64,000 bases of DNA from Desulfovibrio desulfuricans (GCF_004801255.1 NZ_CP036295.1:2938001-3002000), one strand, 5' to 3'. Numbered from the stretch's first letter, positions 1 through 9,719 are shown. Notes: a model not told the origin generated them from the letters alone. Numbers and translations: made by a program.

Positions 1-103
1 CAATAACAGCTGTTCGCCGATGATGCGACTTTAACAGATAATTACAACTATCGATGGCCTTTATGATCGGAACAGCCAATTCTTTTAACGACAGCTTTTC
101 CAT
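1..103 (-). CDS. HD-domain protein, 5' end only (partial)
   Basis: An ATG at 101-103 on the minus strand opens a frame that stays open for 34 codons to the window edge. The visible residues end in a run reading LLKSHHRRTAVI. That resembles the start of an HD or HD-GYP phosphohydrolase domain, where an HHRR motif precedes the metal-binding helices. An AGGG lies about 9 bases before the ATG. Only the N-terminus is visible, so the family call is an inference from one motif, and the enzyme activity and substrate cannot be read. Confidence 0.5.
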   Translation of the reverse strand, partial: MEKLSLKELAVPIIKAIDSCNYLLKSHHRRTAVI

Positions 104-475
104 AGTGGCGACCCTGCGTTTAAAAGGCAAAGATAGCTGATTCAAACAGAGCATGAGCTTAACAAGATAGCCAGCACATGAAAAGAATATATTTTCAAAT
201 GCTGCTTTGCACAGGTTAATGCCAACAGGTTTTATTTCGTCCGCAATTTTCTGTATATTTTTTTTGATAGCTGCACCACTGAATTTCTCAAGCCCTGCCG
301 CCGTGGAGGGCGCTCTGCCGTATCCGGGGCAGCACGCCCTCGGTGCACAGCGCGGTTGAAAAGTAGCGCGCGCGAGCCTAAAATCAGTTTGTACGCCGTC
401 TGGGGTGCACGTAGGCCATGAGGCCCCCGCAGCTTCAGCGCCCCGCGCACGCACCCTCCAACGTCAGGAGCCCGC
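104..475. other. Intergenic region, no gene seen
   Basis: This stretch separates the divergent HD-domain gene from the VOC-fold gene. The left part (about 110-290) is AT-rich and probably carries promoters. The right part is GC-rich. Short frames on both strands lack ribosome sites and family-like sequence. A small inverted repeat of TGAAAA/TTTTCA lies near 179-196. I see no RNA gene here. Confidence 0.5.
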
Positions 476-934
476 ATGCTTCGTTATGTACACACCAACA
501 TTATTGCCCGCGATGCCGCACGGCTCATAACCTTTTACAAACAGGTACTGGGCTGCAAAAGCATCGGGCAGGCGCGCGACCTGCGCGGCCCGTGGCTGGA
601 CCGCCTCACCGGTTTGCCCGATGCCCACATCACTGGCGAGCACCTGCTGCTGCCCGGCTACGGCGAATCCCACCCGACGCTTGAAATATTTTCGTACGAC
701 GGCCCGCACAGTTCGCTGCCGCCGCAAATCAACCGCCCCGGCTTTGCCCACATCGCTTTTGAAGTGGACGATGTGAAAAAAAACCTGGCCGAAGTGCTCG
801 CCGCTGGCGGCGGACAGGTGGGAGAAGTTGTTACCGCCGCCTATCCTGACGGGATGGAAGCGGTTTTTGTATACGCCAGCGACCCCGAGGGCAACATCAT
901 AGAGCTGCAAAGCTGGCGAAAAACCCGCGCATAA
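476..934 (+). CDS. VOC-superfamily (glyoxalase/bleomycin-resistance fold) protein
   Basis: This is a 152-residue single-domain protein with the paired beta-alpha-beta-beta-beta layout of the vicinal oxygen chelate fold. His6 in the opening strand, LEIF in the middle, FAHIAFEVDD and the final NIIELQSW supply the usual metal-ligand positions (H, E, H, E). The length is normal for glyoxalase-I-like proteins. The substrate cannot be told from sequence; lactoylglutathione lyase, isomerase or resistance roles are all possible. AGGAG at 466-470 supports the ATG at 476. It converges on the chemotaxis receptor downstream. Confidence 0.85.
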   Translation: MLRYVHTNIIARDAARLITFYKQVLGCKSIGQARDLRGPWLDRLTGLPDAHITGEHLLLPGYGESHPTLEIFSYDGPHSSLPPQINRPGFAHIAFEVDDVKKNLAEVLAAGGGQVGEVVTAAYPDGMEAVFVYASDPEGNIIELQSWRKTRA

Positions 935-962
935 GGGTTTCCCCAAGTCCTCCCACACGCAA

Positions 963-1002
963 GGCAGCCCCTGTCGCTCCCTGTGGAGCGGCAGGGGCTG
1001 CC
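963..1002. terminator. Long GC-rich hairpin between convergent genes
   Basis: The arms GGCAGCCCCTG and CAGGGGCTGCC, extended by GCTCC/GGAGC, close on a CTGT loop. The hairpin lies between two convergent stop codons, where a shared terminator is expected. The flank holds an A-tract on the right but no T-tract after the stem in either direction, so intrinsic termination is less certain than for other hairpins here. Confidence 0.5.
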
Positions 1003-1035
1003 GCAAAAAAACACCGCCCTTTGCGGGCAAGCCAG

Positions 1036-3348
1036 TTAGCTTGTGCGCAGGGCCGCTATGAGCTGTTCAAGCTTTTTGGTCTGCTCTACCAGGGCGTCCA
1101 CTGCTTCGGTGGACTGGGCCATGGCGCTGTCGGTTTCAGACGCAATCGCGCTGATGGAGCTTACCGCCCGGTTGATTTCCTCTGACGTGGCGGACTGCTG
1201 CTCGGCCGCGGTGGCGATGGAACGCACCTGGTCGCCCGCCAATTCGACCATATCCACAATTTCAGACAGCGCCTCTCCCGAGCGCTGCGCAAGCACCATG
1301 GCTGCAGCCACACGGTCTGCGGCGGCATCCATCTGTGCAGCGGCAGTGTTGGTTCCGCCCTGTATGCCGCTTATGGCCGTGCGCACCTCAGTGGTGGCGT
1401 GGGCGGTTTTTTCCGCCAGCTTACGTACTTCGTCAGCCACCACGGCAAAACCGCGCCCGGCGTCTCCGGCCCGTGCAGCCTCAATGGCCGCGTTGAGCGC
1501 CAGCAGGTTGGTCTGGTCGGCAATGTCGGAAATAACGCCCATGATGGCTCCGATGCCATGGGCCTGCTCGCCCAGACCACGCATGCTGTCGGTCATCTGC
1601 CCGGCTTCGTCGCGTATGCTCTGCACTGCTGCGCCCACTTCTTCCACCAGCCGGGCTCCGTCCTGAGCCTTCTGCTTGGCTTTTTCCGCATTTTCAGAAG
1701 TGGAGGAGGCGCTTCTGGCCACCTCAAGAATTGTGGCGTTCATCTCTTCCACGGCATTTGCCGTGTCGCTGACGCGCCCGCTTTGGTCGCGCGCGCCCTG
1801 GCTGGAATGCGCAATCTGGCGCGAAAGCTGCTGCGAGGCGGCGGAGATGTTTTCAGCCACCTGCGAAACCTCAACCGCAGTTTGGGCAATGGCGGCGTTT
1901 TGCGCTTCAATGCGGGTCTTCTGCCCGTAGATTTCCGACAGGTCTGTCCAGAAGGTTATGGAGCCCAACAGGCCGCCGTCCAGATCGTAAAAAGGCGTCG
2001 TCTGCACGGTCACGCGCAGTTGCTTGCCCGACTGCGCAGCAAAATCGTATTCGCGGCTCAGGGCCTTGCCCTCATTGATGGAGGTGTCGGAGAGCGTTTC
2101 GTGGTTGGCATCGCCGCGCGTAAACTGACCGGAGCGCAAACCAAGATAACTTTCCTTGGGGCCGGGCTTGCCCAGCAGGCCGCACATCTGATCATTGAGC
2201 CAGGTGACCTTAAAGTCGCTGTCAATGATAAAGCATGGCGTGGGAATACCGTTGAGTACGCCCTGCGCAAAACCCAGGCGTTTTTTCAGCTCGTCCACCA
2301 TGGTGCACAGGTTGCTGGCAAAGCGCTGCATTTCCGCGCGGTATCTGCCCGCAAGCTCGGCTTTGAAGTTGCCTCCGGCCACTGCCTCGGTAAAATCGGA
2401 GAGACGCTGCAAGGGGCCAAAAACAAGGCGGGCGTTGACAAACCTGATAACCAGGGTCAGCAGAATAACCGCGCACACGCCCACCAGATACAACACCGTA
2501 CGCTGGTCGGCAGCAGGGGCCGTAAGCTCGGCATCGTATGCGCTCATGCACACCAGCCAGCCCGTGAGGGGAATCCTGGCCACAGACATAAACTTGTCTT
2601 CGCCCCGCCACTCATAGCGAAACGTGCCGTTGCCCGTGGCAAGCGCGTCCTGGATAAATTTTTCTTTGGAATAATCCTGCAGCAGCAACTTTTTGTCCAT
2701 GCTGTGGGAGATAAAGCGCCCCTCCTTGTCGAGGGTAAAGCCATAGCCGCGCCGCCCGAGCCGGATGGGGTCAATGGTTTTAGCGGTAAAGTCCGTCCAG
2801 CGGGGGCACACGGCCACAGCGCCAAGCAAAGCGCCGTCCTTGCCGCGCACGGCCCTGGCCGCCACATATATGAGCACGTCGCCGGTTGCGGCCTTCATCA
2901 CGTTTTCACTCAGGGCCACATCCTTGCCGCTGAAAATCTGCTTGGCGTAATCCCTGTCGCCCCGCTCGCCCCCGGTCAGGTCGCCCATGTCGGCATTCAC
3001 CCCGGCCAGAATACGCCCCTTGAGGTCAAAAAGTAGAAAGGACCAATACCCCGGCAGCACCTTTACATAACCGCGCATCAACTCCTGCGCGGCTTGCGGA
3101 TGACCGGAAAAAGCCTCGAGAACCGCGTCCTGACGGGCAAGCATGCTGGCCACGTCAATGGATTGGTTGATGTATATCTCGGCCGAACGCGCCACAATTT
3201 TGCTGGCCTCGTCTAGGGCTTCCGTCTGCACGCCTGCCACCATGCGGTACGACGAGGTAGACACATAAATGACAAGCACGGTGATCACTGCAACGATGGC
3301 GGCCGTTACAGACAGGGTGCAGATGCTGTTGATGCTGACTTGACGCAT
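1036..3348 (-). CDS. Methyl-accepting chemotaxis protein with dCache, HAMP and PAS domains
   Basis: This 770-residue transmembrane receptor signals to CheA/CheW. A signal-anchor helix spans about residues 10-30. A periplasmic double-Cache-like sensor region follows to about 280, then a second membrane helix near 285-305, a HAMP linker, and a PAS domain (about 360-480). The long cytoplasmic coiled coil contains the conserved hairpin tip reading [19 protein letters not shown]. The Cache domain suggests a small-molecule ligand such as an amino or organic acid, but the ligand cannot be assigned. GGAG lies 8-9 bases before the ATG. It appears to be monocistronic. Confidence 0.93.
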   Translation of the reverse strand: MRQVSINSICTLSVTAAIVAVITVLVIYVSTSSYRMVAGVQTEALDEASKIVARSAEIYINQSIDVASMLARQDAVLEAFSGHPQAAQELMRGYVKVLPGYWSFLLFDLKGRILAGVNADMGDLTGGERGDRDYAKQIFSGKDVALSENVMKAATGDVLIYVAARAVRGKDGALLGAVAVCPRWTDFTAKTIDPIRLGRRGYGFTLDKEGRFISHSMDKKLLLQDYSKEKFIQDALATGNGTFRYEWRGEDKFMSVARIPLTGWLVCMSAYDAELTAPAADQRTVLYLVGVCAVILLTLVIRFVNARLVFGPLQRLSDFTEAVAGGNFKAELAGRYRAEMQRFASNLCTMVDELKKRLGFAQGVLNGIPTPCFIIDSDFKVTWLNDQMCGLLGKPGPKESYLGLRSGQFTRGDANHETLSDTSINEGKALSREYDFAAQSGKQLRVTVQTTPFYDLDGGLLGSITFWTDLSEIYGQKTRIEAQNAAIAQTAVEVSQVAENISAASQQLSRQIAHSSQGARDQSGRVSDTANAVEEMNATILEVARSASSTSENAEKAKQKAQDGARLVEEVGAAVQSIRDEAGQMTDSMRGLGEQAHGIGAIMGVISDIADQTNLLALNAAIEAARAGDAGRGFAVVADEVRKLAEKTAHATTEVRTAISGIQGGTNTAAAQMDAAADRVAAAMVLAQRSGEALSEIVDMVELAGDQVRSIATAAEQQSATSEEINRAVSSISAIASETDSAMAQSTEAVDALVEQTKKLEQLIAALRTS

Positions 3349-3430
3349 GTGGGGTACTCCGATGGCAAACGTGAACCGGCTTACGGCAGCGAGGTGTTGG
3401 CGCTGAAAAACCCTTTATATTCAATCCCTA

Positions 3431-3459
3431 CCAGTATTGCTGCTTAACGACAATACTGG
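3431..3459. repeat. Perfect 9-bp inverted repeat in a divergent promoter region
   Basis: CCAGTATTG (3431-3439) and CAATACTGG (3451-3459) are separated by 11 bases. The element sits about 85 bases upstream of the chemotaxis receptor start and before the DUF6056 gene. This spacing suits an operator for a dimeric regulator. No T-tract follows, so a terminator is less likely. Confidence 0.5.
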
Positions 3460-3623
3460 CGCAAGCATTAGGGGGTTTTGTCCATATCAGACAAACAATA
3501 ATGACCGCAGCCCCGCATAAGGCCGTTGACACCGCAATATTTTTGCTCATAGATATCTGCTGCAGAAATATAGTAAAATGTTTGTCACCAATCCCCCCAG
3601 TATCCGCCGCAGGATTTTACGTA

Positions 3624-5267
3624 ATGAAACACCCAAGCTCCAGTTCCGCACCCCGCCAGGCATCCCGTTGCGCCGCTCTGCGGCGCAACCGCATCATGCT
3701 CGCAAGCATTGTCATCCTGGCGGTGATGTCGTGGTTTTGCGCCATGACGCCATGGGTCAGCGACGATTATGCTTTTTCAAAAAACGAGGCTGGCCTGTGG
3801 GCAACCCAGGCCAAGGAATATATGGAGTGGAGCGGCAAGTTTGTTGGGCACTTTATGGCCCGCGTGCTGCTTTCCGGCCCCGAATGGGTACACCCGGTGC
3901 TCACCCCCATCATGTTCATGCTGCTTGTTGCGGGCGGCGCACTGCTGGCGCTGGGGGCGCAGTGGCGCGAGCGGCTCTGCGCATGGCACCTTGTGGTGGT
4001 GGCCGGTCTTGTCTGGATAGCCTTACCCGCCTTTGGCACAGTTTTTTTCTGGCGCACGGGTACGCCCGATTACGGCTACAGCCTGGTCTGGGCCACGCTG
4101 TTTCTTGTGCCCTACCGCATGTGGGCCGACCGGGCTGACTTTCGCCTGCCGGGCGGCGCGCTCTTTGTTTTTTCCGGAATCCTGGCGGGCTGGAGCAACG
4201 AAAATGTGGGCATGCTGGCCCTGCTTGGGGCTGCGGGCGTGACGCTGTACCGCTGGCGCACGTCGGGCCGCACGGCACTGTGGGCCATGGCCGGCATGGC
4301 GGGCGCGGCGCTGGGCTGGGTCATGATGATGGCCTCGCCTGGCAATGCCATTCGGCTGGCAGCCGTGGGCGGCGCAGAAAAAATACCGCTGCTGTCCACA
4401 AAGGCACTGCTGCGCTTTTTGCAGTTTTGGGGCACGGAACAGATTGAAATGCTTCCTTATTTTGCGGCGGCCCTTGTGCTTGCGTGGATGCTGCGCCGAC
4501 GCGGACGGTTAAACCCCGCCGCATGGATCCCCGCTGTGGTCTTTTTTCTTATGGCGCAGGCCAGCCTGGCGGCCTTTGTCATGAGCCCCTCAACGCCCTA
4601 CAGGGCCATGAGCGCCACCCTTTTTTTCGCCGCGCTGTGCCCTTTTTGCCTGCTTGCGGCCCTCAACCCCGCAAGCTTCAAGGCCAGGGCTCTGTTTATC
4701 TTTTTTTGCGGGCTGCTGCTCTCAAGCGTACTGCTTGAGGCACGTGTTTTTCTTATGGCGCGGCCCATGTTTGCCGAACAGCCAAGTCAATCCCTGCGCG
4801 ACATGGACTACCCCGAAACCGACAAGTATTTCTTTCCCGGTTATGACATCCGGCAGGTGAACCTTTTTTCACCTGTTTGGCGCAGCAACGTACCCTGGAA
4901 TGAATCCCAGACCCTGCGCATTTACGGCGCGCCCGATGTCCGGGCGCTGGTGGCGTGCAATATCGTGTTTCTGGACAACCTGCCCCAGGGCGAGGTGCAT
5001 GTGGCCGCGCGGGTGCGCACCGCCACTGCCGCGAGCTGGCTGCAGCAGGCCGCACGCGCCCTGACCCCCGCCGATCAGGGCGTTGTTTCCGCCCAGGCAG
5101 TGGGCCTGCGGTACTTTTCCGCTTCGGCCGAGGTGACCGACGACGGCAAGGCTGCCGTGTTTATCCCCGGCATCAAATCAGTGGACGACATCGCCTGCAT
5201 AGCAGTAAAACAGGGCGACGCGCCGCTGGTCTGGCGCAGTGTAACCGTCTCCCGATCACAGAACTGA
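3624..5267 (+). CDS. DUF6056/GtrC-like polytopic membrane protein (probable glycosyltransferase)
   Basis: The protein is about 547 residues with roughly 10-12 hydrophobic helices. After the first helix comes the periplasmic motif SDDYAF, typical of serotype-conversion GtrC-like and DUF6056 proteins, where acidic residues are thought to act on lipid-linked sugar. A soluble region of about 170 residues closes the protein. The frame is open from 3501, but ATG 3624 is preferred because AGGA lies 10 bases upstream and the sequence before it does not look protein-like. The next gene is a GtrB-like transferase, so the pair may decorate surface glycan. No GtrA flippase gene is adjacent. Confidence 0.7.
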   Translation: MKHPSSSSAPRQASRCAALRRNRIMLASIVILAVMSWFCAMTPWVSDDYAFSKNEAGLWATQAKEYMEWSGKFVGHFMARVLLSGPEWVHPVLTPIMFMLLVAGGALLALGAQWRERLCAWHLVVVAGLVWIALPAFGTVFFWRTGTPDYGYSLVWATLFLVPYRMWADRADFRLPGGALFVFSGILAGWSNENVGMLALLGAAGVTLYRWRTSGRTALWAMAGMAGAALGWVMMMASPGNAIRLAAVGGAEKIPLLSTKALLRFLQFWGTEQIEMLPYFAAALVLAWMLRRRGRLNPAAWIPAVVFFLMAQASLAAFVMSPSTPYRAMSATLFFAALCPFCLLAALNPASFKARALFIFFCGLLLSSVLLEARVFLMARPMFAEQPSQSLRDMDYPETDKYFFPGYDIRQVNLFSPVWRSNVPWNESQTLRIYGAPDVRALVACNIVFLDNLPQGEVHVAARVRTATAASWLQQAARALTPADQGVVSAQAVGLRYFSASAEVTDDGKAAVFIPGIKSVDDIACIAVKQGDAPLVWRSVTVSRSQN

Positions 5268-5304
5268 GCCCGCCTTGCGCAGGCTCCGCATGGAGGAAGC
5301 AGCA

Positions 5305-6258
5305 TTGTCCCGTCCCGCCCCACTGTTGGCCCTGGTGGTTCCCTGCTACAACGAAGAGGAAACCCTGCCGCGCACGCTTGACGCCCTTGCCGGCCTGCTG
5401 AACGACCTCAAACAGCAGGGACGCGTGCACGCCGACAGCTTTGCCCTGTACGTCAACGACGGCAGCCGCGACCGTACCTGGGAAATTCTGGAGCAGCGCC
5501 ACGCCGCAGATCCCTTTTGCCGGGCAGTGGGCTTTGCGGCCAACGCCGGGCACCAGAACGCCGTATGGGCGGGCATGATAACTGCCCGCGACTGGGGCGT
5601 GGACTGCATCATCAGCCTTGACGCCGACCTGCAGGACGACATCGCCGCCATCCCCGAAATGATCGCCAGCTATGCCGCAGGCAACGAAATTGTCTACGGC
5701 GTGCGCAACGACCGCAGTACCGATACGGCCTTCAAACGCCGCACGGCCCACATGTTTTACGGTTTTATGCGCTGGCTCAAGGTTCCGCTTATTCCCGACC
5801 ATGCAGATTACCGGCTGGTGGCCCGTCCCGTGCTGGAGGCTCTGGACGGCATTCAGGAGCAAAGCCTGTTTTTGCGCGGGCTGTTCCCGGCCATGGGCTT
5901 CAAGAGCGCGCAGGTCTACTACGTGCGCCAAAGCCGCATGGCGGGCGAGAGCAAGTATCCCTTCTGGAAGATGGTTTCATTCGCATGGAAGGGCATCACC
6001 GCCTGCAGTGCTGCGCCATTGCGCATCGCGGGCCTCATGAGCATGCTCTGCATGGTGGCGGCGCTGTCCTTCAGCGGCGTTTCACTGCTCAAATACGCCA
6101 TGGGCGAAACCATTCAGGGCTGGACATCACTGATCATTGTGGTGCTGCTGCTGGGGGCGGTGCAACTTTTCTGTCTGGCGCTGGTGGGCGAATATCTGGC
6201 CAAGGTTTTTACCGAAGTGCGCCACAGGCCGCGCTACATCATCGCCAAAAAACTGTAG
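5305..6258 (+). CDS. GtrB-like polyprenyl-phosphate glycosyltransferase (GT2, DPM1-type)
   Basis: This enzyme probably moves a hexose from a nucleotide sugar to undecaprenyl phosphate on the cytoplasmic face. The N-terminal GT-A domain shows VVPCYNEEETL, VNDGSRD and the metal-binding DADLQDD. Two C-terminal membrane helices (about residues 225-255 and 265-290) match the GtrB/DPM1 layout. I chose TTG at 5305 because GGAGGA lies 7 bases upstream; in-frame ATGs at 5275 and 5290 are alternatives. It follows the DUF6056 gene closely and is probably cotranscribed with it to supply the lipid-linked sugar. Confidence 0.88.
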   Translation: MSRPAPLLALVVPCYNEEETLPRTLDALAGLLNDLKQQGRVHADSFALYVNDGSRDRTWEILEQRHAADPFCRAVGFAANAGHQNAVWAGMITARDWGVDCIISLDADLQDDIAAIPEMIASYAAGNEIVYGVRNDRSTDTAFKRRTAHMFYGFMRWLKVPLIPDHADYRLVARPVLEALDGIQEQSLFLRGLFPAMGFKSAQVYYVRQSRMAGESKYPFWKMVSFAWKGITACSAAPLRIAGLMSMLCMVAALSFSGVSLLKYAMGETIQGWTSLIIVVLLLGAVQLFCLALVGEYLAKVFTEVRHRPRYIIAKKL

Positions 6259-6311
6259 ACGCAAGCAACACGAAAAATTCCTGTCACTTGCGCCTCATAT
6301 ATCAATATACA

Positions 6312-7373
6312 TCAATATACAGCGATTCCGCGACTTGGAAGCATGTCTTTCAATACGTGATATCGATGGTACGCGGCGGCTTGGTGAAACCTGTAGGCGT
6401 GTGTTGCTATTCCATCGCTCGACGAATTTCTATATACGAATCTTTTTTTATCATTCTCCCATTCCTCCGGGTCGTAGTCAGCAACCCCGGCAGTCAGGCC
6501 TGACGCCTTCCAGTAGGCTTCGCGCTCTTCAAGCTCTCCTTTATACTGCAGCAACCCAACAAGCTCAGTCCGCATTTCTTCAAAAGGAATCAGGCACTTT
6601 GCCCCATAATATTTGTCGGCAAACTGCATGAAATAGCCATATACTTTTTCGCAATATTCCAGGTAGGTTTCGTAATTTTTCCTACTGCTATCCGAGTCTC
6701 TGCTCGGACAATCTACCTCATAGGAAAAACTCCATTCTTCAAAGGGCCTGTCAGGCAAATCTGACACTGGTCCATGACCGAGAGCATCCGTAAATTTTTC
6801 TGCGCCTCCCCCAATTATGCAGTCTTTTACAACGTCATAGGCATGAGACAGTGTGGAAAGTATACCTTTTTTGGAGGCATATTGCTCACCCAGAGAATCC
6901 TGGTCTACCCGATTATACGGGGAGCACATTCCCGAAAATCCGTAGTGCGAAAAAGTATCCGCATACACATGCGACGAAATTCCTAACAGTTCCAGGCAAT
7001 AATCTTTAGTTAAGGCGACAGAAAGATTGTTTTTGAACATTTCGTTTGCAAGATCACCGTTCTTAACGCATATGATTTTTTCTCGAAAAGTCGTGCCCTT
7101 CCCGCCAGGAAAAAAGTGGAAGGGAACCCAAACCTTCCGCTGATCTTCAAACTTCGAAAGATGATCACGAGGGCTCCTAACTAGCGCCTCTAGTGGAGAA
7201 TGCGCTGTTGTTATGCCAAACAGCAATCCTCCATCTTCATGTACTTTGCTATCATACCTTGTAGAATCATCAACAAATTGAGATGCATAGGCGACGGTAT
7301 TTGCATCGACAGCGGGAATCCCCGATGCCCGTGCCATCGCAAATGTGCAAAAATAGTGCATATCTTTTTGCAT
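6312..7373 (-). CDS. DUF6765-family protein
   Basis: This is a 353-residue protein beginning MQKDMHYF and containing YASQFVDD. These are the opening signatures of DUF6765, a family of unknown function. A central HVYADTFSHYGFSG resembles the histidine/aspartate-rich metal site of zinc-dependent phospholipase C-like folds, but this is an inference. No signal peptide is seen. Base composition is clearly more AT-rich than its neighbours, with many AAA, ATA and TTT codons, which suggests recent transfer. GGGGGTG lies about 5 bases before the ATG. The gene stands alone. Confidence 0.7.
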   Translation of the reverse strand: MQKDMHYFCTFAMARASGIPAVDANTVAYASQFVDDSTRYDSKVHEDGGLLFGITTAHSPLEALVRSPRDHLSKFEDQRKVWVPFHFFPGGKGTTFREKIICVKNGDLANEMFKNNLSVALTKDYCLELLGISSHVYADTFSHYGFSGMCSPYNRVDQDSLGEQYASKKGILSTLSHAYDVVKDCIIGGGAEKFTDALGHGPVSDLPDRPFEEWSFSYEVDCPSRDSDSSRKNYETYLEYCEKVYGYFMQFADKYYGAKCLIPFEEMRTELVGLLQYKGELEEREAYWKASGLTAGVADYDPEEWENDKKRFVYRNSSSDGIATHAYRFHQAAAYHRYHVLKDMLPSRGIAVY

Positions 7374-7570
7374 TTTTCACCCCCCGGTGTTTTGCACACG
7401 TTACATCATGCCGTCTTTTCAAGATAGTATTATTTATATAATAGCAGTTTGCTATTTTTTTATACGCAAATACCTCATAAATTCCGTATAAATTCAAAAT
7501 GCCCCCGGAATAATCCAGAGGCACAATGGAAAATATTTGGTGAACAAGGGGGTTAGGAGAAGCTTAAGTC

Positions 7571-9160
7571 TTACCCCTCTCCCCGAAACTGCCTGAAGGT
7601 CAGGTTGAACTTTTTCATGCGCAGGCCCATGCTGCGGCGGGTCAGACCGAGGCCTTCGGCTGCCTTGCTGGTATTGCCGTGGCAGCGGCGCAGGGTCTCG
7701 ACCAGCATGTCGTACTCCATGGCTGCCAACCGGGCCTCCAGACCCGCCGGTTGCGCCGCCTGCGGAGTCTCCGCCTGCTGCAGGCCCAACGGCAGGTCAT
7801 ACACGTGCACAACGCGGCCCTCGGCCAGAATCACGGCCCGGTGGATGACGTTTTCAAGCTCGCGCACGTTGCCCGGCCAGCTGTGCCGCATGAGCAGATC
7901 CATGGCCGCGGGTGAAATGCCCGAAAGGTTCTTTTCCGTTTCCGCCGCGTAGTGGGCCACAAAATGCTCGGCCAGGGCCACCATGTCGTCGCCCCTCTCG
8001 CGCAACGGGGGAATCAGGATGGGGAACACGTTGAGCCGGTAAAACAGGTCCTCTCTGAATGCGCCGGCTGCCGCCATCTCTGCAAGATCCCTGTTGGTGG
8101 CGGCGATAATGCGTATATTTACGGCGATGCTGCGGTTGCCGCCCACGCGCTCAAAGCGGCGCTCCTGCAACAGCCGCAGCAGCTTGGCCTGTACGCCCAG
8201 GGGCAGCTCGCCCACCTCGTCCAGAAATATTGTGCCGCCGTCGGCCTCTTCAAAACGCCCTTTGCGAAAAGACGCGCCGGTAAACGAGCCTTTTTCGTGA
8301 CCAAAAAGCTCGCTCTCCACTATGCTTTCGGGCAGGGCTGCGCAGTTGCACTTGATAAACGGCCCGCCCGGCGCAAGCCCGCCGTAGTGCAGGGCGTTGG
8401 CCACCATCTCCTTGCCCACGCCGCTCTCGCCCAACAACAGCACTGTGGTGCGCGTGGGCGAAACCTTACGGATAAGCTCGTACACCTCCTGCATGGAGCG
8501 AGAAATGCCGATCATGTTGGAGGGGTGGAACCGTTCCTTGAGATCGCTGAGCAGCAGACGGGTGCGTTTTTCCCATTCCACCTTGTCGACGTTTTCCACA
8601 AGGTACAGCTCCACCGCATGGGCAAGTATCTGCGCCATGACGCTGAGCACGTCGACATGCTGCTGCAGGGCAGACTCCGTACTGTAAAGGCGGCTGGCGC
8701 TTATGGCCCCCAGCACCTTGCGGCCATGGCGGATGGGCACGCAGAGAAACGACATATCCTTGTCACGCTCAAGGGCCAGACTGCCCGTGCGGTTCAAAAA
8801 AGCCGGTTCGCTGCCTATTCTGCGCACAATGATGGGTTCGGCGCTTTCCACCACCCTGCCAGTGATGCCCTCGCCCACATGGTAGACGCCCCTGTCCTGC
8901 TCGGACGGGGTCATGCCCAGGCTGCGGTACACAAACACATGCCCCGATTCGCGGTGCAGCAGGCTTATCATGCCCCGCGCCATGCCCATCTCCCGGCGCA
9001 TGTAGTCCAAAAGGCAATCCAGCGCGGCTACGATGTCGTTTTTTTCAGAAAGCAACCTGCCCACATGGAGCAAGAGCGCAATAATCCTGCCCCGGCAGGG
9101 TTCGGCTTCGCACTCGTGCAACAGGTCTGCGGCATTGGAATTCATGGGGAACCAAACCAT
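7571..9160 (-). CDS. anfA: AnfA/NifA-type sigma-54-dependent activator (GAF-AAA+-Fis)
   Basis: This is a 529-residue enhancer-binding protein and the likely activator of the anf operon. An N-terminal stretch carries HECEAEPC, giving C17-x4-C22, the kind of cysteine pair linked to metal sensing in AnfA/VnfA. A GAF domain spans about 25-190. The AAA+ domain has Walker A GESGVGKE (244-251) and the sigma-54 contact loop GSFTGA (291-296). A Fis-type helix-turn-helix closes the protein. No receiver domain is present. The GTAC-N6-GTAC box upstream of anfH supports AnfA over a Mo-type NifA, whose site is TGT-N10-ACA. The start is uncertain: ATG 9160 or 9145, neither with a clear ribosome site. Confidence 0.8.
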   Translation of the reverse strand: MVWFPMNSNAADLLHECEAEPCRGRIIALLLHVGRLLSEKNDIVAALDCLLDYMRREMGMARGMISLLHRESGHVFVYRSLGMTPSEQDRGVYHVGEGITGRVVESAEPIIVRRIGSEPAFLNRTGSLALERDKDMSFLCVPIRHGRKVLGAISASRLYSTESALQQHVDVLSVMAQILAHAVELYLVENVDKVEWEKRTRLLLSDLKERFHPSNMIGISRSMQEVYELIRKVSPTRTTVLLLGESGVGKEMVANALHYGGLAPGGPFIKCNCAALPESIVESELFGHEKGSFTGASFRKGRFEEADGGTIFLDEVGELPLGVQAKLLRLLQERRFERVGGNRSIAVNIRIIAATNRDLAEMAAAGAFREDLFYRLNVFPILIPPLRERGDDMVALAEHFVAHYAAETEKNLSGISPAAMDLLMRHSWPGNVRELENVIHRAVILAEGRVVHVYDLPLGLQQAETPQAAQPAGLEARLAAMEYDMLVETLRRCHGNTSKAAEGLGLTRRSMGLRMKKFNLTFRQFRGEG

Positions 9161-9251
9161 TGTTCAGAATCTGCACCGGCTGCGCCGGCAGGGACAGCCC
9201 GGCTATGCGCCGGGCAAAAATCCCTGATTCCAATCTACCCCATGCGCCTGC

Positions 9252-9719
9252 TCACGCATAGTATTTCCCGGTGATTTCATGAATGGTGATTTCAACCACA
9301 GCCGTCATTTTGAGCATGTTGGCGGGATACCCCGCCCCGCTATGCCGCGGGGTATACTTGGCCACGATTGCGTCCAGGGCGGCGGTCTTGGCGGCCTCGT
9401 CCTCCACCACAGCAGCGCTGCCCAGGATGATCACGCTCTGGTAGGCCGTATTGGTGTCGCAAGGTTTGTCGGCCTGGATAAACGAATGCGGGCCGGTCAC
9501 CTCAAAACAGACCTTGGGGTTGGCGCGCAGGTTTTTCAGCTTTTGCCCCGCCGCAAGACCGTGAAAATACACGCGGTCATTCATGTGCGCAAAGTGCAGG
9601 GGGGTGACGTAGGGGAAGCCGTTGTCGCCCTGCGTGGCCAGATGCCCCACCTGGGCTGCGCCCAGCAGGCAATTGATCTGTTCAGCGGTCAGGGGATGTT
9701 CTTTCATACGGGCCTGCAT
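9252..9719 (-). CDS. Pyridoxamine 5'-phosphate oxidase-like (NimA-type) flavin-binding protein
   Basis: This is a 155-residue split-barrel protein. GHLATQGDNGFPYVTPLHF near the N-terminus, then VYFHGLAAGQKLKNL and VCFEV, match the PNPOx-like family that includes 5-nitroimidazole reductases (Nim) and FMN or haem binding proteins. The substrate is unknown. The frame extends upstream, but AAGGAGGAG just before the ATG at 9719 fixes the start. It sits between the activator and the anf structural genes on the same strand. A role in nitrogen fixation is possible only by location. Confidence 0.83.
   Translation of the reverse strand: MQARMKEHPLTAEQINCLLGAAQVGHLATQGDNGFPYVTPLHFAHMNDRVYFHGLAAGQKLKNLRANPKVCFEVTGPHSFIQADKPCDTNTAYQSVIILGSAAVVEDEAAKTAALDAIVAKYTPRHSGAGYPANMLKMTAVVEITIHEITGKYYA

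Noticed and set aside
7440..7461. Hairpin ATAGCA/TGCTAT followed by seven Ts, looking like a terminator
   Set aside because: It points along the plus strand, but both flanking genes are on the minus strand, and the stem has only six mostly A/T pairs.
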